Shown here one piece after another: positions 9,522 to 18,294 of a stretch of 64,000 bases of DNA. Source of the stretch: Mycobacterium scrofulaceum (GTDB taxonomy: Bacteria > Actinomycetota > Actinomycetes > Mycobacteriales > Mycobacteriaceae). The DNA lies in contig NZ_MVIJ01000013.1 of NCBI RefSeq assembly GCF_002086735.1, forward strand, positions 62,001 to 126,000. Reading direction: 5' to 3'. Position numbers and translations under genes: made by a program. Positions within the stretch are counted from its first letter, which is position 1. The number at the start of each line of letters is the position of its first letter. The notes beneath the pieces were generated by a model. The model did no database searches, was not told the origin of the DNA, and saw only the letters and a list, made by a program, of their open reading frames with translations.

Positions 9522-9684
9522 CCACCGGCCGCCACGCCGCCCGAATAGCGTTCATCTGCAACGCGATAGCCGACGCCCTCCCGGCGGGCGGTCGCGCCCG
9601 TCGAACAGTGATTCCGTCCCCCGTTTGGGCGCGTTCTGGGCGGGAATGCAACGCCGCGATGGAGCCCGCGACGGAGGGAGTGGC

Positions 9685-10179
9685 GTGAGCTATGTGAATT
9701 TCGCCAAAGACCAGGTGCTGGGGGCGGTGAAGAAGGTCACTACCGTGCAGCCCCGCCCCTCGGCGGGCCAGACGGTCACGATCGCGTGCCCCGTTGAGCG
9801 GATCGAGCAGTTCTGGCGCGATCCGGTGCAGATGTCGGTGGTGCTCGGCGACATCGCCGAGGTCGAGCTTCGGGGCCAGGACCGTTATCGCTGGCGGTTG
9901 CTCGCGGGGCCGAAGACGGTGTGGGATTCGGAGCTGATCCCGGAACCAGAGGGGCTTCGATTCGTCGGTACGGGCGACACGAAGCAGATCACGGTGACCT
10001 ATCGCCCCGCCCCGGGGAAGTTGGGCACCGAGGTGACGCTGCGGGCCACTACGCCGGCACCGGGCCTGTTGGCCGGCGCCGCGGCGTTCAAGGTCCTCTA
10101 CCGGCTGCGCGCGCTGATGCAAACCGGCGAGGTCCCGACCATCCGAACAAACCCGAGCGCGCGAAGCTCCGCGCGGTAA
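9685..10179 (+). CDS. SRPBCC/START-like polyketide-cyclase-fold protein
   Basis: A 164-residue protein matching the helix-grip pattern of SRPBCC proteins: TVTIACPVERIEQFWRDP, then alternating beta-strands (VELRGQDRYRWRLLAGP) and a long C-terminal helix. GTG 9685 is preferred over upstream in-frame codons because GGAGGGAG lies just before it. These proteins bind hydrophobic ligands; no ligand can be inferred. It sits 17 nt upstream of the alcohol dehydrogenase gene and is probably co-transcribed with it and the small membrane protein. Confidence 0.75.
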   Translation: MSYVNFAKDQVLGAVKKVTTVQPRPSAGQTVTIACPVERIEQFWRDPVQMSVVLGDIAEVELRGQDRYRWRLLAGPKTVWDSELIPEPEGLRFVGTGDTKQITVTYRPAPGKLGTEVTLRATTPAPGLLAGAAAFKVLYRLRALMQTGEVPTIRTNPSARSSAR

Positions 10180-10196
10180 GCGAAAGGCGGCGAGGC

Positions 10197-11417
10197 ATGC
10201 GCGCGCTGTGCTGGAACGGGGTCAACGACCTGTCGGTGGAGACCGTCGACGACCCGAAAATACTGAATCCCCACGACGCGATCGTCGAAGTCCGACTCAC
10301 CACCACCTGCGGGTCGGATCTGCATTTCATCGACGGCTACCTGCCGGGGATGCGCGAAGGTGACGTCTTCGGCCACGAATTCATGGGCGTCGTCGTGGAG
10401 ACGGGTTCCGAGGTGCGGGAAACCCAGGTGCGCGACCGGGTGGTGGTGCCGTCATTCATCGCCTGCAACCAGTGCTGGTATTGCGAGCACGAAATGTATT
10501 CCTGCTGTGACACCACCAATCCCAACGCCGAACTGCAGCAGCCCCTGCTCGGCTACCCCTCGGGGGGAATCTACGGCTACACCCACCCGTTCGGCGGCTA
10601 CGCGGGCTCGCACGCCCAATACGTCCGGGTGCCGTTCGCCGACGCGAATTGTTTTGCCATTCCGGGTGACATCAGCGACGAGCAGGCGCTCTTCCTGTCG
10701 GACGCGGTGCCCACCGGTTTCATGGGCGCCGATTTCTGCGATATCGCCGGCGGGGACACGGTGGCAGTCTGGGGTGCCGGCGGCGTGGGTCTGATGGCCG
10801 CCCGCAGCGCCTTGCTGCTCGGCGCCGAACGCGCGATTGTCATCGACCGTATTCCGGAGCGTCTGGCCCTGGCGCACGGCGAATTCGGGCTGGAGACGAT
10901 CGACTACGCCGCGGTCGACAGCGTCCACGAGACGCTGCGCGAGATGACCGGCGGCCGCGGGCCGGACGCCTGCATCGACGCCGTCGGAATGGAGGGCCAC
11001 GGCACCGGCCTACAGCAGCTCTACGACCGCGCCAAGCAGTTCCTGCGAATGGAAACCGACCGCGCCACCGCGCTGCGTCAGGCAATCCTGGCGTGCCGCA
11101 AGGGCGGGGTGGTGTCGGTGCTCGGCGTATACGGGCTGACCGACAAGTTCCCGACCGGGGTGCTGACGAACAAAGGGCTGACCCTGAAGACCGCTCAGCA
11201 GCACGGTCAGCGGTACATGTCGCGGTTGTTCGACTACGTCGAGCAGGGGGATCTGAACCCCGCCAAGCTCATCACCCACGACCTGTCGCTCGAGGAAGGC
11301 GTGCTCGCTTACGACCTGTTCAAGAACAAGAAAGACGATTGCGTCCGGGTGGCGATACGGCCCGGCGCGAAAGCCGGCGCCTCGCACGCCGGGCGCCCTG
11401 GAGAGGACCAACGATGA
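10197..11417 (+). CDS. zinc-dependent alcohol dehydrogenase (MDR family)
   Basis: A 406-residue medium-chain dehydrogenase. Catalytic zinc ligands are visible as TCGSDLHF and GHEF near residues 37-62, and a structural-zinc cysteine cluster occurs in CNQCWYCEHEMYSCC. The NAD-binding motif is GAGGVGLMAA. The length and inserts (glycine-rich LGYPSGGIYGYTHPFGG) resemble glutathione-independent formaldehyde dehydrogenase-like members. ATG 10197 follows an AAGGCGG leader. The stop overlaps the next ATG (ATGA), so translation is coupled to the DUF6480-like gene. Confidence 0.88.
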   Translation: MRALCWNGVNDLSVETVDDPKILNPHDAIVEVRLTTTCGSDLHFIDGYLPGMREGDVFGHEFMGVVVETGSEVRETQVRDRVVVPSFIACNQCWYCEHEMYSCCDTTNPNAELQQPLLGYPSGGIYGYTHPFGGYAGSHAQYVRVPFADANCFAIPGDISDEQALFLSDAVPTGFMGADFCDIAGGDTVAVWGAGGVGLMAARSALLLGAERAIVIDRIPERLALAHGEFGLETIDYAAVDSVHETLREMTGGRGPDACIDAVGMEGHGTGLQQLYDRAKQFLRMETDRATALRQAILACRKGGVVSVLGVYGLTDKFPTGVLTNKGLTLKTAQQHGQRYMSRLFDYVEQGDLNPAKLITHDLSLEEGVLAYDLFKNKKDDCVRVAIRPGAKAGASHAGRPGEDQR

Positions 11418-11656
11418 CCGACCGTCCGCCAAACCCCGATCCGGTTCTGACGCCCGGGCTGGAGCCGGGTGGCGGCGTGTCGCCGGGGGCCACGCCTCCT
11501 GCCGCGCCGCAAACCTCGGGCGTGGCCGAGCATCAACCGCCTGCGACCCGGCGGTTCACCCCGAGCTCGGTGCTCACCGTGATCGGCGTCTGCATCTTCG
11601 CCGTGGTGTTCCTCGCGGTCGCGGTGCTGCTCGTGATGAAAATGGTTGGGGCTTAA
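11414..11656 (+). CDS. DUF6480-like small membrane protein (80 aa)
   Basis: An 80-residue protein with a Pro/Gly-rich cytoplasmic N-terminus (PDPVLTPGLEPGGGVSPG) and one C-terminal transmembrane helix (about residues 51-77). The motif TPGLEPGGGV plus a single C-terminal helix is what I remember of DUF6480 in actinobacteria. It overlaps the alcohol dehydrogenase stop by 4 nt (ATGA) and is the last gene of the SRPBCC-dehydrogenase operon. Function unknown; an operon role at the membrane is only inferred. Confidence 0.72.
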   Translation: MTDRPPNPDPVLTPGLEPGGGVSPGATPPAAPQTSGVAEHQPPATRRFTPSSVLTVIGVCIFAVVFLAVAVLLVMKMVGA

Positions 11657-11700
11657 CGTGAAATGTTTCGTGCGATGCGCGCCGGCGCGTGGGGGCGGCC

Positions 11701-11952
11701 ATGACCGTAAGCGCTGACGACGTCCGGCGCCTGCTGGACTCGCAAGACGAACAGTCCGTCCTGGTCGCGATCGAGGGCCGCATCGACGTCGCCTCGCCGG
11801 CGGAGTTGGATACAGCGGCTTACCGTGGCGCCCTGCAGCTCGCGACCCGCGGGGAGGTGCTGGCGCGGGCCGGAGGCGCGCAGCTCTCCGAACGCGAGCT
11901 GGCGGAGCAGGCCGAGGAACTCGACACGGCGCTTCGCAACCTGGGTGCCTGA
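11701..11952 (+). CDS. hypothetical protein (83 aa), helical
   Basis: An 83-residue acidic, mostly helical protein (MTVSADDVRRLLDSQDEQS at the N-terminus; ending in a Glu/Leu-rich helix). ATG 11701 is preferred over the in-frame GTG 11689. It lies 44 nt after the small membrane protein gene and convergent with the MOSC gene. I recognise no family; in composition it resembles small conserved mycobacterial proteins of unknown function. Confidence 0.6.
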   Translation: MTVSADDVRRLLDSQDEQSVLVAIEGRIDVASPAELDTAAYRGALQLATRGEVLARAGGAQLSERELAEQAEELDTALRNLGA

Positions 11953-11973
11953 CCTGCGCGCAGGCAGGGCTGA

Positions 11974-12816
11974 TCATCCGATGGTGACGCGGTCACCGAT
12001 GCGGATCACCCCCGCCGCCACCACTGCGAGGTAAGCTCCCGCGCACGGCTGGGCGCCGTGGCCTCCTGTGTCCCAACGGTTCTCGGTCGCGGGTGTACGC
12101 AACGCCTGTGGAGCGCGCGGCAGCTTGCCGTGCTCGAGTGTCGGCACGACGCACCGTGAGGTGGCCGTCAGCACGCGCAGCCGCGCAGTACCGATAGCGA
12201 AATCCCGACCGACCCAGTCGTTTTCGGCGTACGGCGGGAAGTCCGCTGGCGTGGCGATCACCACGTTGGGCCGGTATCGCAACGCCTCGACGCCGATGTG
12301 CTCCAACGTGGCGGTGGTGATCGCGTGCAGCGGGGCTTCGTCGGTGAACGCGTCGCCCGGGGTCGTCTGGGCGATCTGCAGAATGCGCCCGCCGACCTCG
12401 GCGTCCAGGCCCAGCTCGAGCAACTTCTCCGGGTCCGGGCGTACCAACGTGGCGCCCTCGGGGCGCTGGGCGATCAAGCGGACCGGCCGCCCCAACAGCC
12501 GTGACAGCTCGGCGTCGATGCCAGGGTCGTCGGCCGCCACTATGGTTCCGTCGGGCAGGCCGATGCTCACCCGGCCGGCGTCCGCGGTGGCGGTGCACTT
12601 CAGCAGGCCCCGCCACAATCGGGCGTTCTTGGCGCTGGCCACGTGCCCGGTGTCCGCGTCGAGCAGCGCCAGCCGGCGGTCCCCTTCGGCGCCGTGCTCG
12701 TCGACGAAGATGGCCGCGACCGCTTCGCCGAGCATCGACTTCACCGGGTAGCGCAGCAGGCTGTGCACCCACATGCCCCCCGCGACCAGGCCTGACGAGG
12801 CCGTCGAATCCTGCAT
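11974..12816 (-). CDS. MOSC domain-containing protein
   Basis: A roughly 280-residue protein with an N-terminal MOSC beta-barrel (WVHSLLRYPVKSMLGE) and a C-terminal MOSC domain including ATSRCVVPTLEHG, whose cysteine is the likely molybdenum-cofactor ligand, and DTGGHGAQPCAGAYL. MOSC proteins carry sulfur or bind Moco, as in mARC-like reductases and MoCo sulfurases. ATG 12816 follows GTAGGGA; the methionine 16 codons on (MWVHSLL) is an alternative start with a G-rich leader. Stand-alone gene. Confidence 0.85.
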   Translation of the reverse strand: MQDSTASSGLVAGGMWVHSLLRYPVKSMLGEAVAAIFVDEHGAEGDRRLALLDADTGHVASAKNARLWRGLLKCTATADAGRVSIGLPDGTIVAADDPGIDAELSRLLGRPVRLIAQRPEGATLVRPDPEKLLELGLDAEVGGRILQIAQTTPGDAFTDEAPLHAITTATLEHIGVEALRYRPNVVIATPADFPPYAENDWVGRDFAIGTARLRVLTATSRCVVPTLEHGKLPRAPQALRTPATENRWDTGGHGAQPCAGAYLAVVAAGVIRIGDRVTIG

Positions 12817-12878
12817 TGCCAATCCCTACCCGGCGAGACCGCACAAACTGTCCCGCTCAGGGTATGCGGGAGGGGCGA

Positions 12879-13202
12879 TCAGCCCGGGCAGTAGGTCGAT
12901 TCGGCCGCACTCACCCAGCCGGTCATGTCCGCAAAGGTGAAGCCCTTCGCGCTCATGTTGGAGTGCAGGTCCGTGGCGATCGCGTCGGGCGTCTTGCCGG
13001 CCATTCGGTCGGCGCAGACCGCGTGCCCCATCGCGATCATGTCGGAATCGCTCGACGAAGGCCACGTGAATCCGAGGTTGTGCAGTTTCGCGATGTATGC
13101 GTCGTCCGTGCTGTCGGCCGATGCGACCGCGGCGCTTGCGGTAAGGGCAGCGCCAACCATGACGGGAATTGTCAGTCTGGCCAGCCAGCGCGGTGGAAGA
13201 AT
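12879..13202 (-). CDS. secreted DUF732 protein, probable ATT start
   Basis: A DUF732 protein: short secreted mycobacterial proteins with two conserved cysteines (here in HAVCADRM and STYCPG) and the pattern FLxxLxxxGF. The mature part begins near DSTDDAYIAKLHNLGF. The first ATG (13160) would give a signal peptide with no positive n-region and has no Shine-Dalgarno. Extending in frame to an ATT at 13202 adds LPPRWLARLTIPV, a proper n-region, and AAGGG sits 8 nt before that ATT; a TATACT -10 lies a further 40 nt upstream. I therefore place the start at 13202 (107 aa). Function unknown, probably cell envelope. Confidence 0.72.
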   Translation of the reverse strand: MLPPRWLARLTIPVMVGAALTASAAVASADSTDDAYIAKLHNLGFTWPSSSDSDMIAMGHAVCADRMAGKTPDAIATDLHSNMSAKGFTFADMTGWVSAAESTYCPG

Positions 13203-13241
13203 TTCGTGCCCTTCTTTTGTTGTCGGTGTCTAGGTGCGGTC

Positions 13242-13247
13242 AGTATA
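13242..13247 (-). promoter_or_regulatory. -10 element of the DUF732 gene
   Basis: TATACT on the minus strand, a perfect mycobacterial SigA-type -10. A transcript would start near 13235, leaving a leader of about 33 nt with AAGGG before the proposed ATT start at 13202. The -35 region (TAATTG with a 17-nt spacer) is weak. Confidence 0.45.
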
Positions 13248-14145
13248 TGAGTGGGAAGCTGCCGCAATTATTAAATGTAGGAAAATTGCCACTCCAGCCC
13301 GGGAGCAAAGTGATCGGTCGCTGCCGGGGGTTCAGATTGGCTCCTCGCCGGCGGCGCCGATGCGGACGAAGTCGGTGCTGAAGCGGCCGCACGCTGTTCA
13401 GCGTGCCGGCGAAGCTGACCGTAACGCGCGCGGGCGCGCAAATACCAGGTTCTCGGCTTTCGGGATATCGACGATCACTAGCCAATGGCGATGAAGAAGC
13501 GACCCGCCCGCCAATTCAACGATTCGCCCGTTTTCGCAGAAATGACGCATCATCACACAAAATTCGTGCGCAACAATTGCCTCTGACATTGGTCGATCTT
13601 GGACATCTTTGGCGCCCATGGGGTCGGTGGCACCGGCCACCGCCATCGCACTGCTGGTGTCAGTGCCGCTAGCCCGCTCGTGCGGCAGCAATCTGGCGCC
13701 GGCCGCGAGTCCCCGGACGTGGGAAACAGGTGCCTGGTGCCACAACTTCCTCGCTGTGGTCCCTTGGTTTAGCATTGCGACCCTTGGGAATCGACTCCGG
13801 ATCGCCAGACGCTGCCCAGGGCTGCATAATGGCCTAAGGGAGGGGGTAAGGGCTTTGCGCTGGTGGGCAGCGTATTTGCGCCGATCTTTCCAGAACCGGT
13901 CGGGGCATCCCGTGTATCACGTAAGAAGCGCCGCAGCGTTTTCGGCGCGATTCCCCGGCGGCAAACCGGGTCGAGTCAGCAACGGGAAGGGATGTGATCA
14001 TCCGGTGCGTGCAGCAAATGCGTTAAGCCCATTTCGAGTGCTCGGCGGCGCCGGCTGTGAGATCCGATGTGCCGTGTTCACATGCGTCCGCCGGGACGCG
14101 TCCACCGCCATGGTTTTTCGGCTCAACCTCAGTTAAGGGACCGAC
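13248..14145. other. gene-free region upstream of the PPE pair
   Basis: About 0.9 kb between the DUF732 promoter and the first PPE gene. Reading frames of 80-175 codons exist on both strands, but they lack recognisable motifs, good ribosome-binding sites and a mycobacterial protein composition. Base composition is less GC-rich than the flanks, especially near 13241-13290 and 13540-13600. It could hold the PPE promoter, a long leader, a small RNA or decayed coding sequence; nothing definite can be assigned. Confidence 0.5.
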
Positions 14146-15561
14146 ATGGATTTCGCGATCTTCCCCCCGGAGGTCAACTCCGGCCGGATGTATGTCGGCG
14201 CCGGATCGGAACCGATGGTGGCCGCGGCAGAGGCCTGGGAGGGGTTGGCGGCTGAGCTGCATACTGCCGCCAATGCGTATCAGTCGGTGATATCAGGTCT
14301 CACTGCCGGCCCGTGGCTGGGTCCGTCGTCCGCGTCGATGGCGGCTGCGGCCGCGTCCTTCGTCAGTTGGCTCAGCGGCGCCGCTACGCAGGCAGAGGAA
14401 ACCGCTATGCGGGCCAGGGCCGCGGTGGCGGCCTACGACGAAGCGTTCGCAAATACTGTTCCGCCGCAATTGGTCGCCGCGAACCGCGCTCTGTTCGCAA
14501 GGTTGGTGGCGAACAACCTGTTCGGACAGAACACCTCCGCGATCGCGACCACCGAGACGCAGTACGTCGAGATGTGGGCCCAAGACGCCGCAGCGATGTA
14601 CGGATACGCGGGTGCGTCGGCAGCCGCGACGACATTGACACCGTTCGTCGCCGCGCAACAGAACACCGACCCGAGCGGGCCTGCGGGCCAAACGGCCGCC
14701 GTCACCCAGGCCGCCGGCACCTCGGTCGGCGAGGCGCAAAACGCCGTTTCGTCGCTCCAGCAGAGCTTCTCCGCGGTGCCCAACGCGTTGCAGGGTCTCG
14801 CGGTCGCAGCCCCTACCGCCACGAGCCAGCTGAATACATTGGCCGACCTGGTCTCCATCTTCGTCGACCTGCCGGCCGGGCTTGCGAGCATTTTCGTCGA
14901 CGTCCCGCTGAGCACCCTTGGCCTGGTGGCTCTTCCCTTCGACATCGGCGGCTACTACACCGGTGTTCACACCGATGACATCGTCAGTGGCTGGAACGGA
15001 GAAGAGAGTTGGCCCGGCAGCGGGCCGGCGCCCGTCAAACCCTTCCCCGCGCCGCTGTTGAATCTGCGCCCCGGCGCGATCCCGCCGTCGACGGTTTCCG
15101 CCGGTGTCGGCGAGGCCAACACGGTCGGGACCTTGTCGGTGCCGGCGACGTGGACCATCGCCACGCCGTTGGTACGTCCCGTCTCCTACACTTTGCCCGC
15201 GTTGCCCGCCTCACCCGCCGGTGTGGTCGAGGAAGGGGCCGCACCGGGCTCGAGCACCTTCGGCCAGATGGCATTGGCGGGCCTGGCCGGGCGAGCCATC
15301 GCAGGGACCATGGGCGCCGGTGGTGGCGGTAAAGGTGGCGGTAAAGGGGCCGGAGCCGAACGCGTGCCGGCCCCCGCGGGTGAGGCCAACACCGCGCCGG
15401 GCGCGGCGGAGGACGGTGAAGCCGCAGCGCCGGAAACCCCGCCTCGGGCGGTGGTGACGGGAGTGGCAGCCGAGCTGCGCGAATTCGCAAAGCTGCGCGA
15501 CGAGGGAATTCTGACCGAGGAAGAGTACACCGAGCAGAAGAACCGACTGCTCGGTCGCTGA
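14146..15561 (+). CDS. PPE family protein, SVP subgroup, with C-terminal SHOCT-like domain
   Basis: A 471-residue PPE protein. The N-terminal PPE domain (about 1-170) begins [16 protein letters not shown] and has the PPE-domain helical pairs and WxG-like SWLSG turn. The middle region holds the SVP signature SVPATW (in [11 protein letters not shown]). A Gly/Lys/Ala-rich linker ([12 protein letters not shown]) leads to the last 35 residues, [19 protein letters not shown] then KNRLLGR, which match the SHOCT pattern. PPE proteins are type VII (usually ESX-5) substrates at the cell envelope. No PE gene is adjacent. TAAGGGA precedes ATG 14146; the paralogue follows after 47 nt. Confidence 0.92.
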   Translation: MDFAIFPPEVNSGRMYVGAGSEPMVAAAEAWEGLAAELHTAANAYQSVISGLTAGPWLGPSSASMAAAAASFVSWLSGAATQAEETAMRARAAVAAYDEAFANTVPPQLVAANRALFARLVANNLFGQNTSAIATTETQYVEMWAQDAAAMYGYAGASAAATTLTPFVAAQQNTDPSGPAGQTAAVTQAAGTSVGEAQNAVSSLQQSFSAVPNALQGLAVAAPTATSQLNTLADLVSIFVDLPAGLASIFVDVPLSTLGLVALPFDIGGYYTGVHTDDIVSGWNGEESWPGSGPAPVKPFPAPLLNLRPGAIPPSTVSAGVGEANTVGTLSVPATWTIATPLVRPVSYTLPALPASPAGVVEEGAAPGSSTFGQMALAGLAGRAIAGTMGAGGGGKGGGKGAGAERVPAPAGEANTAPGAAEDGEAAAPETPPRAVVTGVAAELREFAKLRDEGILTEEEYTEQKNRLLGR

Positions 15562-15608
15562 GCCGCCGTTCGCCTACATCGCGATTATCCGAAAAGGGAT
15601 GCGCCGCA

Positions 15609-16991
15609 ATGGATTTTGGGATGTTTCCGCCGGAGTTCAACTCCGGTCGGATGTATGCCGGTCCGGGTGCGGCGCCGTTGTCGGCGGCGGCACAGGCGTG
15701 GGCGCAATTGGCCGACGAACTCTACACAGCGGCCGGCAGGTTTGGATCGGTGGTGGCGGAGTTGACCGCCGGACCGTGGTCGGGCCCCACGTCGGCGTCG
15801 ATGGCGGCTGCGGCGGCGCCCTATATGGAATGGCTCAGCGGCACTGCTGCGCTGGCGGCGGAGACCGCCGCCAGCGCGACATCCGCGGTCGCCGCCTACG
15901 ACGCGGCGTTCGCGGCCACGGTCCCGCCACCGATCATCGCGGCCAACCGCAGCCTGCTGGCGGCGTTGGTGGCGACCAACTTCTTCGGACAGAACACTGC
16001 GGCGATCGCCGCCACCGAGGCGGAGTACGCCGAAATGTGGGCCCAGGACGCCGCGGCGATGTACACCTACGCCGGTTCCTCGGCGGCCGCGACCGCGTTG
16101 ACGCCGTTGACTTCGCCAGGGCAGAACACCGATCCGGCCGGCCCGGCCCGCCAGGCAGCTGCGGTCAGCCAGGCGGTCAGCGCACCGGCCGGCGATGCAC
16201 TAGGCGTCGTGTCCGACGTCGGCCACACATTCTCCGCGGTGCCCGCCGCGCTCCAAAGCCTGGCGACCGCGGCGCCGGCAGCCGCGTCGGACCCACTTTC
16301 GACGTTGGCCGACCTGGTCACGATCTTCGTCAGCGCGCCGTCCAGCGTGCTCACTTTCGGGGTAATCCTCCCGCTCGTGGTCATCGCCGGCCCGGTCGAT
16401 CTTCCCATCGCCGCCCTCGGCACACTCATCGGTTTCCACACCGACGACATCGTCAGCGGGTGGAACGGCGAAGAGGTTTGGCCGGGGTACGGGCCCGCGC
16501 CCGTCTGGAATTTTCCGGCGACCCTGACGAACCTGAGCCCGGGTGCGGTGCCAACGATGTCGGCGGGTCTGGCCGGGGCCAAGGCAGTCGGGGGATTGTC
16601 CGTGCCGCAGGCTTGGGCCGTCGCCGCGTCGGAGCTGCGGCCTGCCGCGTTGGTGTCGCCGCTCACCAGCATCGACAGCGCCGTGGCGGCGCCCCTGGAA
16701 GTCGGCTCGAGCGACATGCTTGGTGACATGGGAGTGGCGGGCATGGCCGGGCGCGCTATGGCCGGGGCCCCAAGCGGCGGCGACGATGGCGGCAAGGTGA
16801 CCGGCCAGCGCATGGTTGCTCGCTTCGGCGGCGCGGTGCCCGGCAGCGATGGCCAGGCACCGCCCGTCAAGCCCCGGGTGGTGGTGACCGGAGTCGCCGC
16901 CAGGATCCGCGAGATCACCAAACTCCGCGACGAGGGACACTTGAACACCGAGGAATACCAGAAGCTGAAGAACGAGCTACTCGGGCGTTGA
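15609..16991 (+). CDS. PPE family protein, SVP subgroup, with C-terminal SHOCT-like domain
   Basis: A 460-residue paralogue of the preceding PPE protein (start MDFGMFPPEFNSGRMYAGPG), evidently a tandem duplication. The PPE domain is followed by the SVP motif SVPQAW (in GLSVPQAWAVA). The C-terminus carries the same SHOCT-type tail, RIREITKLRDEGHLNTEEY then KNELLGR. The segment between PPE domain and SVP motif diverges most, including VSAPSSVLTFGVILPLVVI, which is quite hydrophobic. AAAAGGGATG precedes ATG 15609. Likely exported by a type VII system; the chaperone and PE partner must be encoded elsewhere. Confidence 0.92.
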   Translation: MDFGMFPPEFNSGRMYAGPGAAPLSAAAQAWAQLADELYTAAGRFGSVVAELTAGPWSGPTSASMAAAAAPYMEWLSGTAALAAETAASATSAVAAYDAAFAATVPPPIIAANRSLLAALVATNFFGQNTAAIAATEAEYAEMWAQDAAAMYTYAGSSAAATALTPLTSPGQNTDPAGPARQAAAVSQAVSAPAGDALGVVSDVGHTFSAVPAALQSLATAAPAAASDPLSTLADLVTIFVSAPSSVLTFGVILPLVVIAGPVDLPIAALGTLIGFHTDDIVSGWNGEEVWPGYGPAPVWNFPATLTNLSPGAVPTMSAGLAGAKAVGGLSVPQAWAVAASELRPAALVSPLTSIDSAVAAPLEVGSSDMLGDMGVAGMAGRAMAGAPSGGDDGGKVTGQRMVARFGGAVPGSDGQAPPVKPRVVVTGVAARIREITKLRDEGHLNTEEYQKLKNELLGR

Positions 16992-17070
16992 AGCTATTCA
17001 CCCTCGGGCAGGCCAGCAGTCGCCAGGGGTCTGTAGCATGACCGCGACTGATGACTGTGAGGTCTCACCG

Positions 17071-18243
17071 ATGAGAATTGTGCTGGCAAGCTACGGGAGC
17101 CGGGGCGACGTCGAGCCGTGCGCCGCCGTCGGTCGCGAGCTGCTCCGCCGGGGACACGACGTGCTCATGGCGGTCCCGCCCGACAGGATCGGCTTCGTCG
17201 AATCGGCCGGGCTGACCGCCGTTGCTTATGGACCGGACACCCGAGAGCAGATCACCGCGGCCACGGACTTCGTTCAGCGCGTCCAGGATCCGATCAGCGC
17301 GCTGCCGAAAGTCATGGAGCGTGTCACGAAGGTATGGGCGGAGAAGGGTACGGCACTGGCGTCGTTGGCCGAGGGGGCCGACCTGCTGGTCGCCGGGATG
17401 AACGAGCAGCGGCTCGCCGCCAATGTCGCCGAGCTCCACACCATGCCGTTCGCGGCGCTGCACTTCTTCCCCGCGCGGGCGCTCGAGCTCGGCGGGTTCC
17501 AGGAGCCCGTCACGACGGTGGCCGAGGGCGCGCAACGCGAAGCGCTCGGCTTACCCGAAGCCGCCCGATCGCCGGCCCGACAGGCGCTGGAGATCCAGGC
17601 CTACGAGGAGTTCTGCCTGCCCGACCTGAGGGCCGAGTGGGGCGAATCGGCGCATCGGCGGCCGTTCGTCGGGTCGCTGACGCTGGAAATGGCGACCGAC
17701 TCCGATGACGAGGTGCTGTCGTGGATCGCCGACGGACCGCCGCCGATCTACTTCGGCTTCGGCAGCACGCCGGTCAGCTCGCCGCCCGAGACGGTCGCGG
17801 TGATCACCGCGGCGTGCGAGCAGGTGGGCGAACGGGCGTTGATCTGCAGCGGGCCAAATGATTTCACCCACCTCGAGCCGGCGGCCCACACCAAAATCGT
17901 GGACGCGGTCAACCACGCGGCCGTCTTTCCGGCATGCCGCGCGATCGTGCACCACGGGGGCGCCGGCACCACGGCCGCGGGCATGCGCGCCGGCGTACCC
18001 ATGTTGGTGCTCTGGCTCTGGCTCGACCAGCCGATGTGGGCGTCCGCAGTCAGCCGGTTGGAGGTGGGGATCGCCAGGCCCTTCGCGGAATCGACCTACG
18101 ATTCATTGGTCGCCGACCTGCGTTCCCTACTCGCCGTGGATCACGTCGCGCGCGCCCGCGAGGTGGCCGCACAGATGACCAAGCCGGCCGAAAGCGTCAC
18201 CCTGGCCGCCGACCTCTTGGAAGGCGCGGCGCGCGCGGGCTGA
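17071..18243 (+). CDS. UGT-type glycosyltransferase (GT1, YjiC/Rv1524-like)
   Basis: A 390-residue GT-B enzyme. The N-terminus MRIVLASYGSRGDVEP is the nucleotide-sugar transferase start seen in Rv1524, Rv1526c and glycopeptidolipid Gtf proteins. The UDP/TDP-sugar signature HHGGAGTTAAGMRAGVP lies near residue 295, and FGFGSTPVSSP marks the C-terminal domain start. It should transfer a hexose or deoxyhexose to a lipid or small hydrophobic acceptor. ATG 17071 aligns with family starts; ATG 17038 in frame would add 11 residues. No other glycopeptidolipid genes are adjacent, so the acceptor is unknown. Confidence 0.87.
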   Translation: MRIVLASYGSRGDVEPCAAVGRELLRRGHDVLMAVPPDRIGFVESAGLTAVAYGPDTREQITAATDFVQRVQDPISALPKVMERVTKVWAEKGTALASLAEGADLLVAGMNEQRLAANVAELHTMPFAALHFFPARALELGGFQEPVTTVAEGAQREALGLPEAARSPARQALEIQAYEEFCLPDLRAEWGESAHRRPFVGSLTLEMATDSDDEVLSWIADGPPPIYFGFGSTPVSSPPETVAVITAACEQVGERALICSGPNDFTHLEPAAHTKIVDAVNHAAVFPACRAIVHHGGAGTTAAGMRAGVPMLVLWLWLDQPMWASAVSRLEVGIARPFAESTYDSLVADLRSLLAVDHVARAREVAAQMTKPAESVTLAADLLEGAARAG

Positions 18244-18294
18244 TCCCCTCGCCGTTCAGTGGTGCAAACCGGCCGGGTCGTGTAGAAGGTTCTG

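Noticed and set aside
13398..13775. 125-codon minus-strand frame in the gene-free stretch
   Set aside because: No ribosome site, no motif and atypical composition; kept only as part of the unassigned region.
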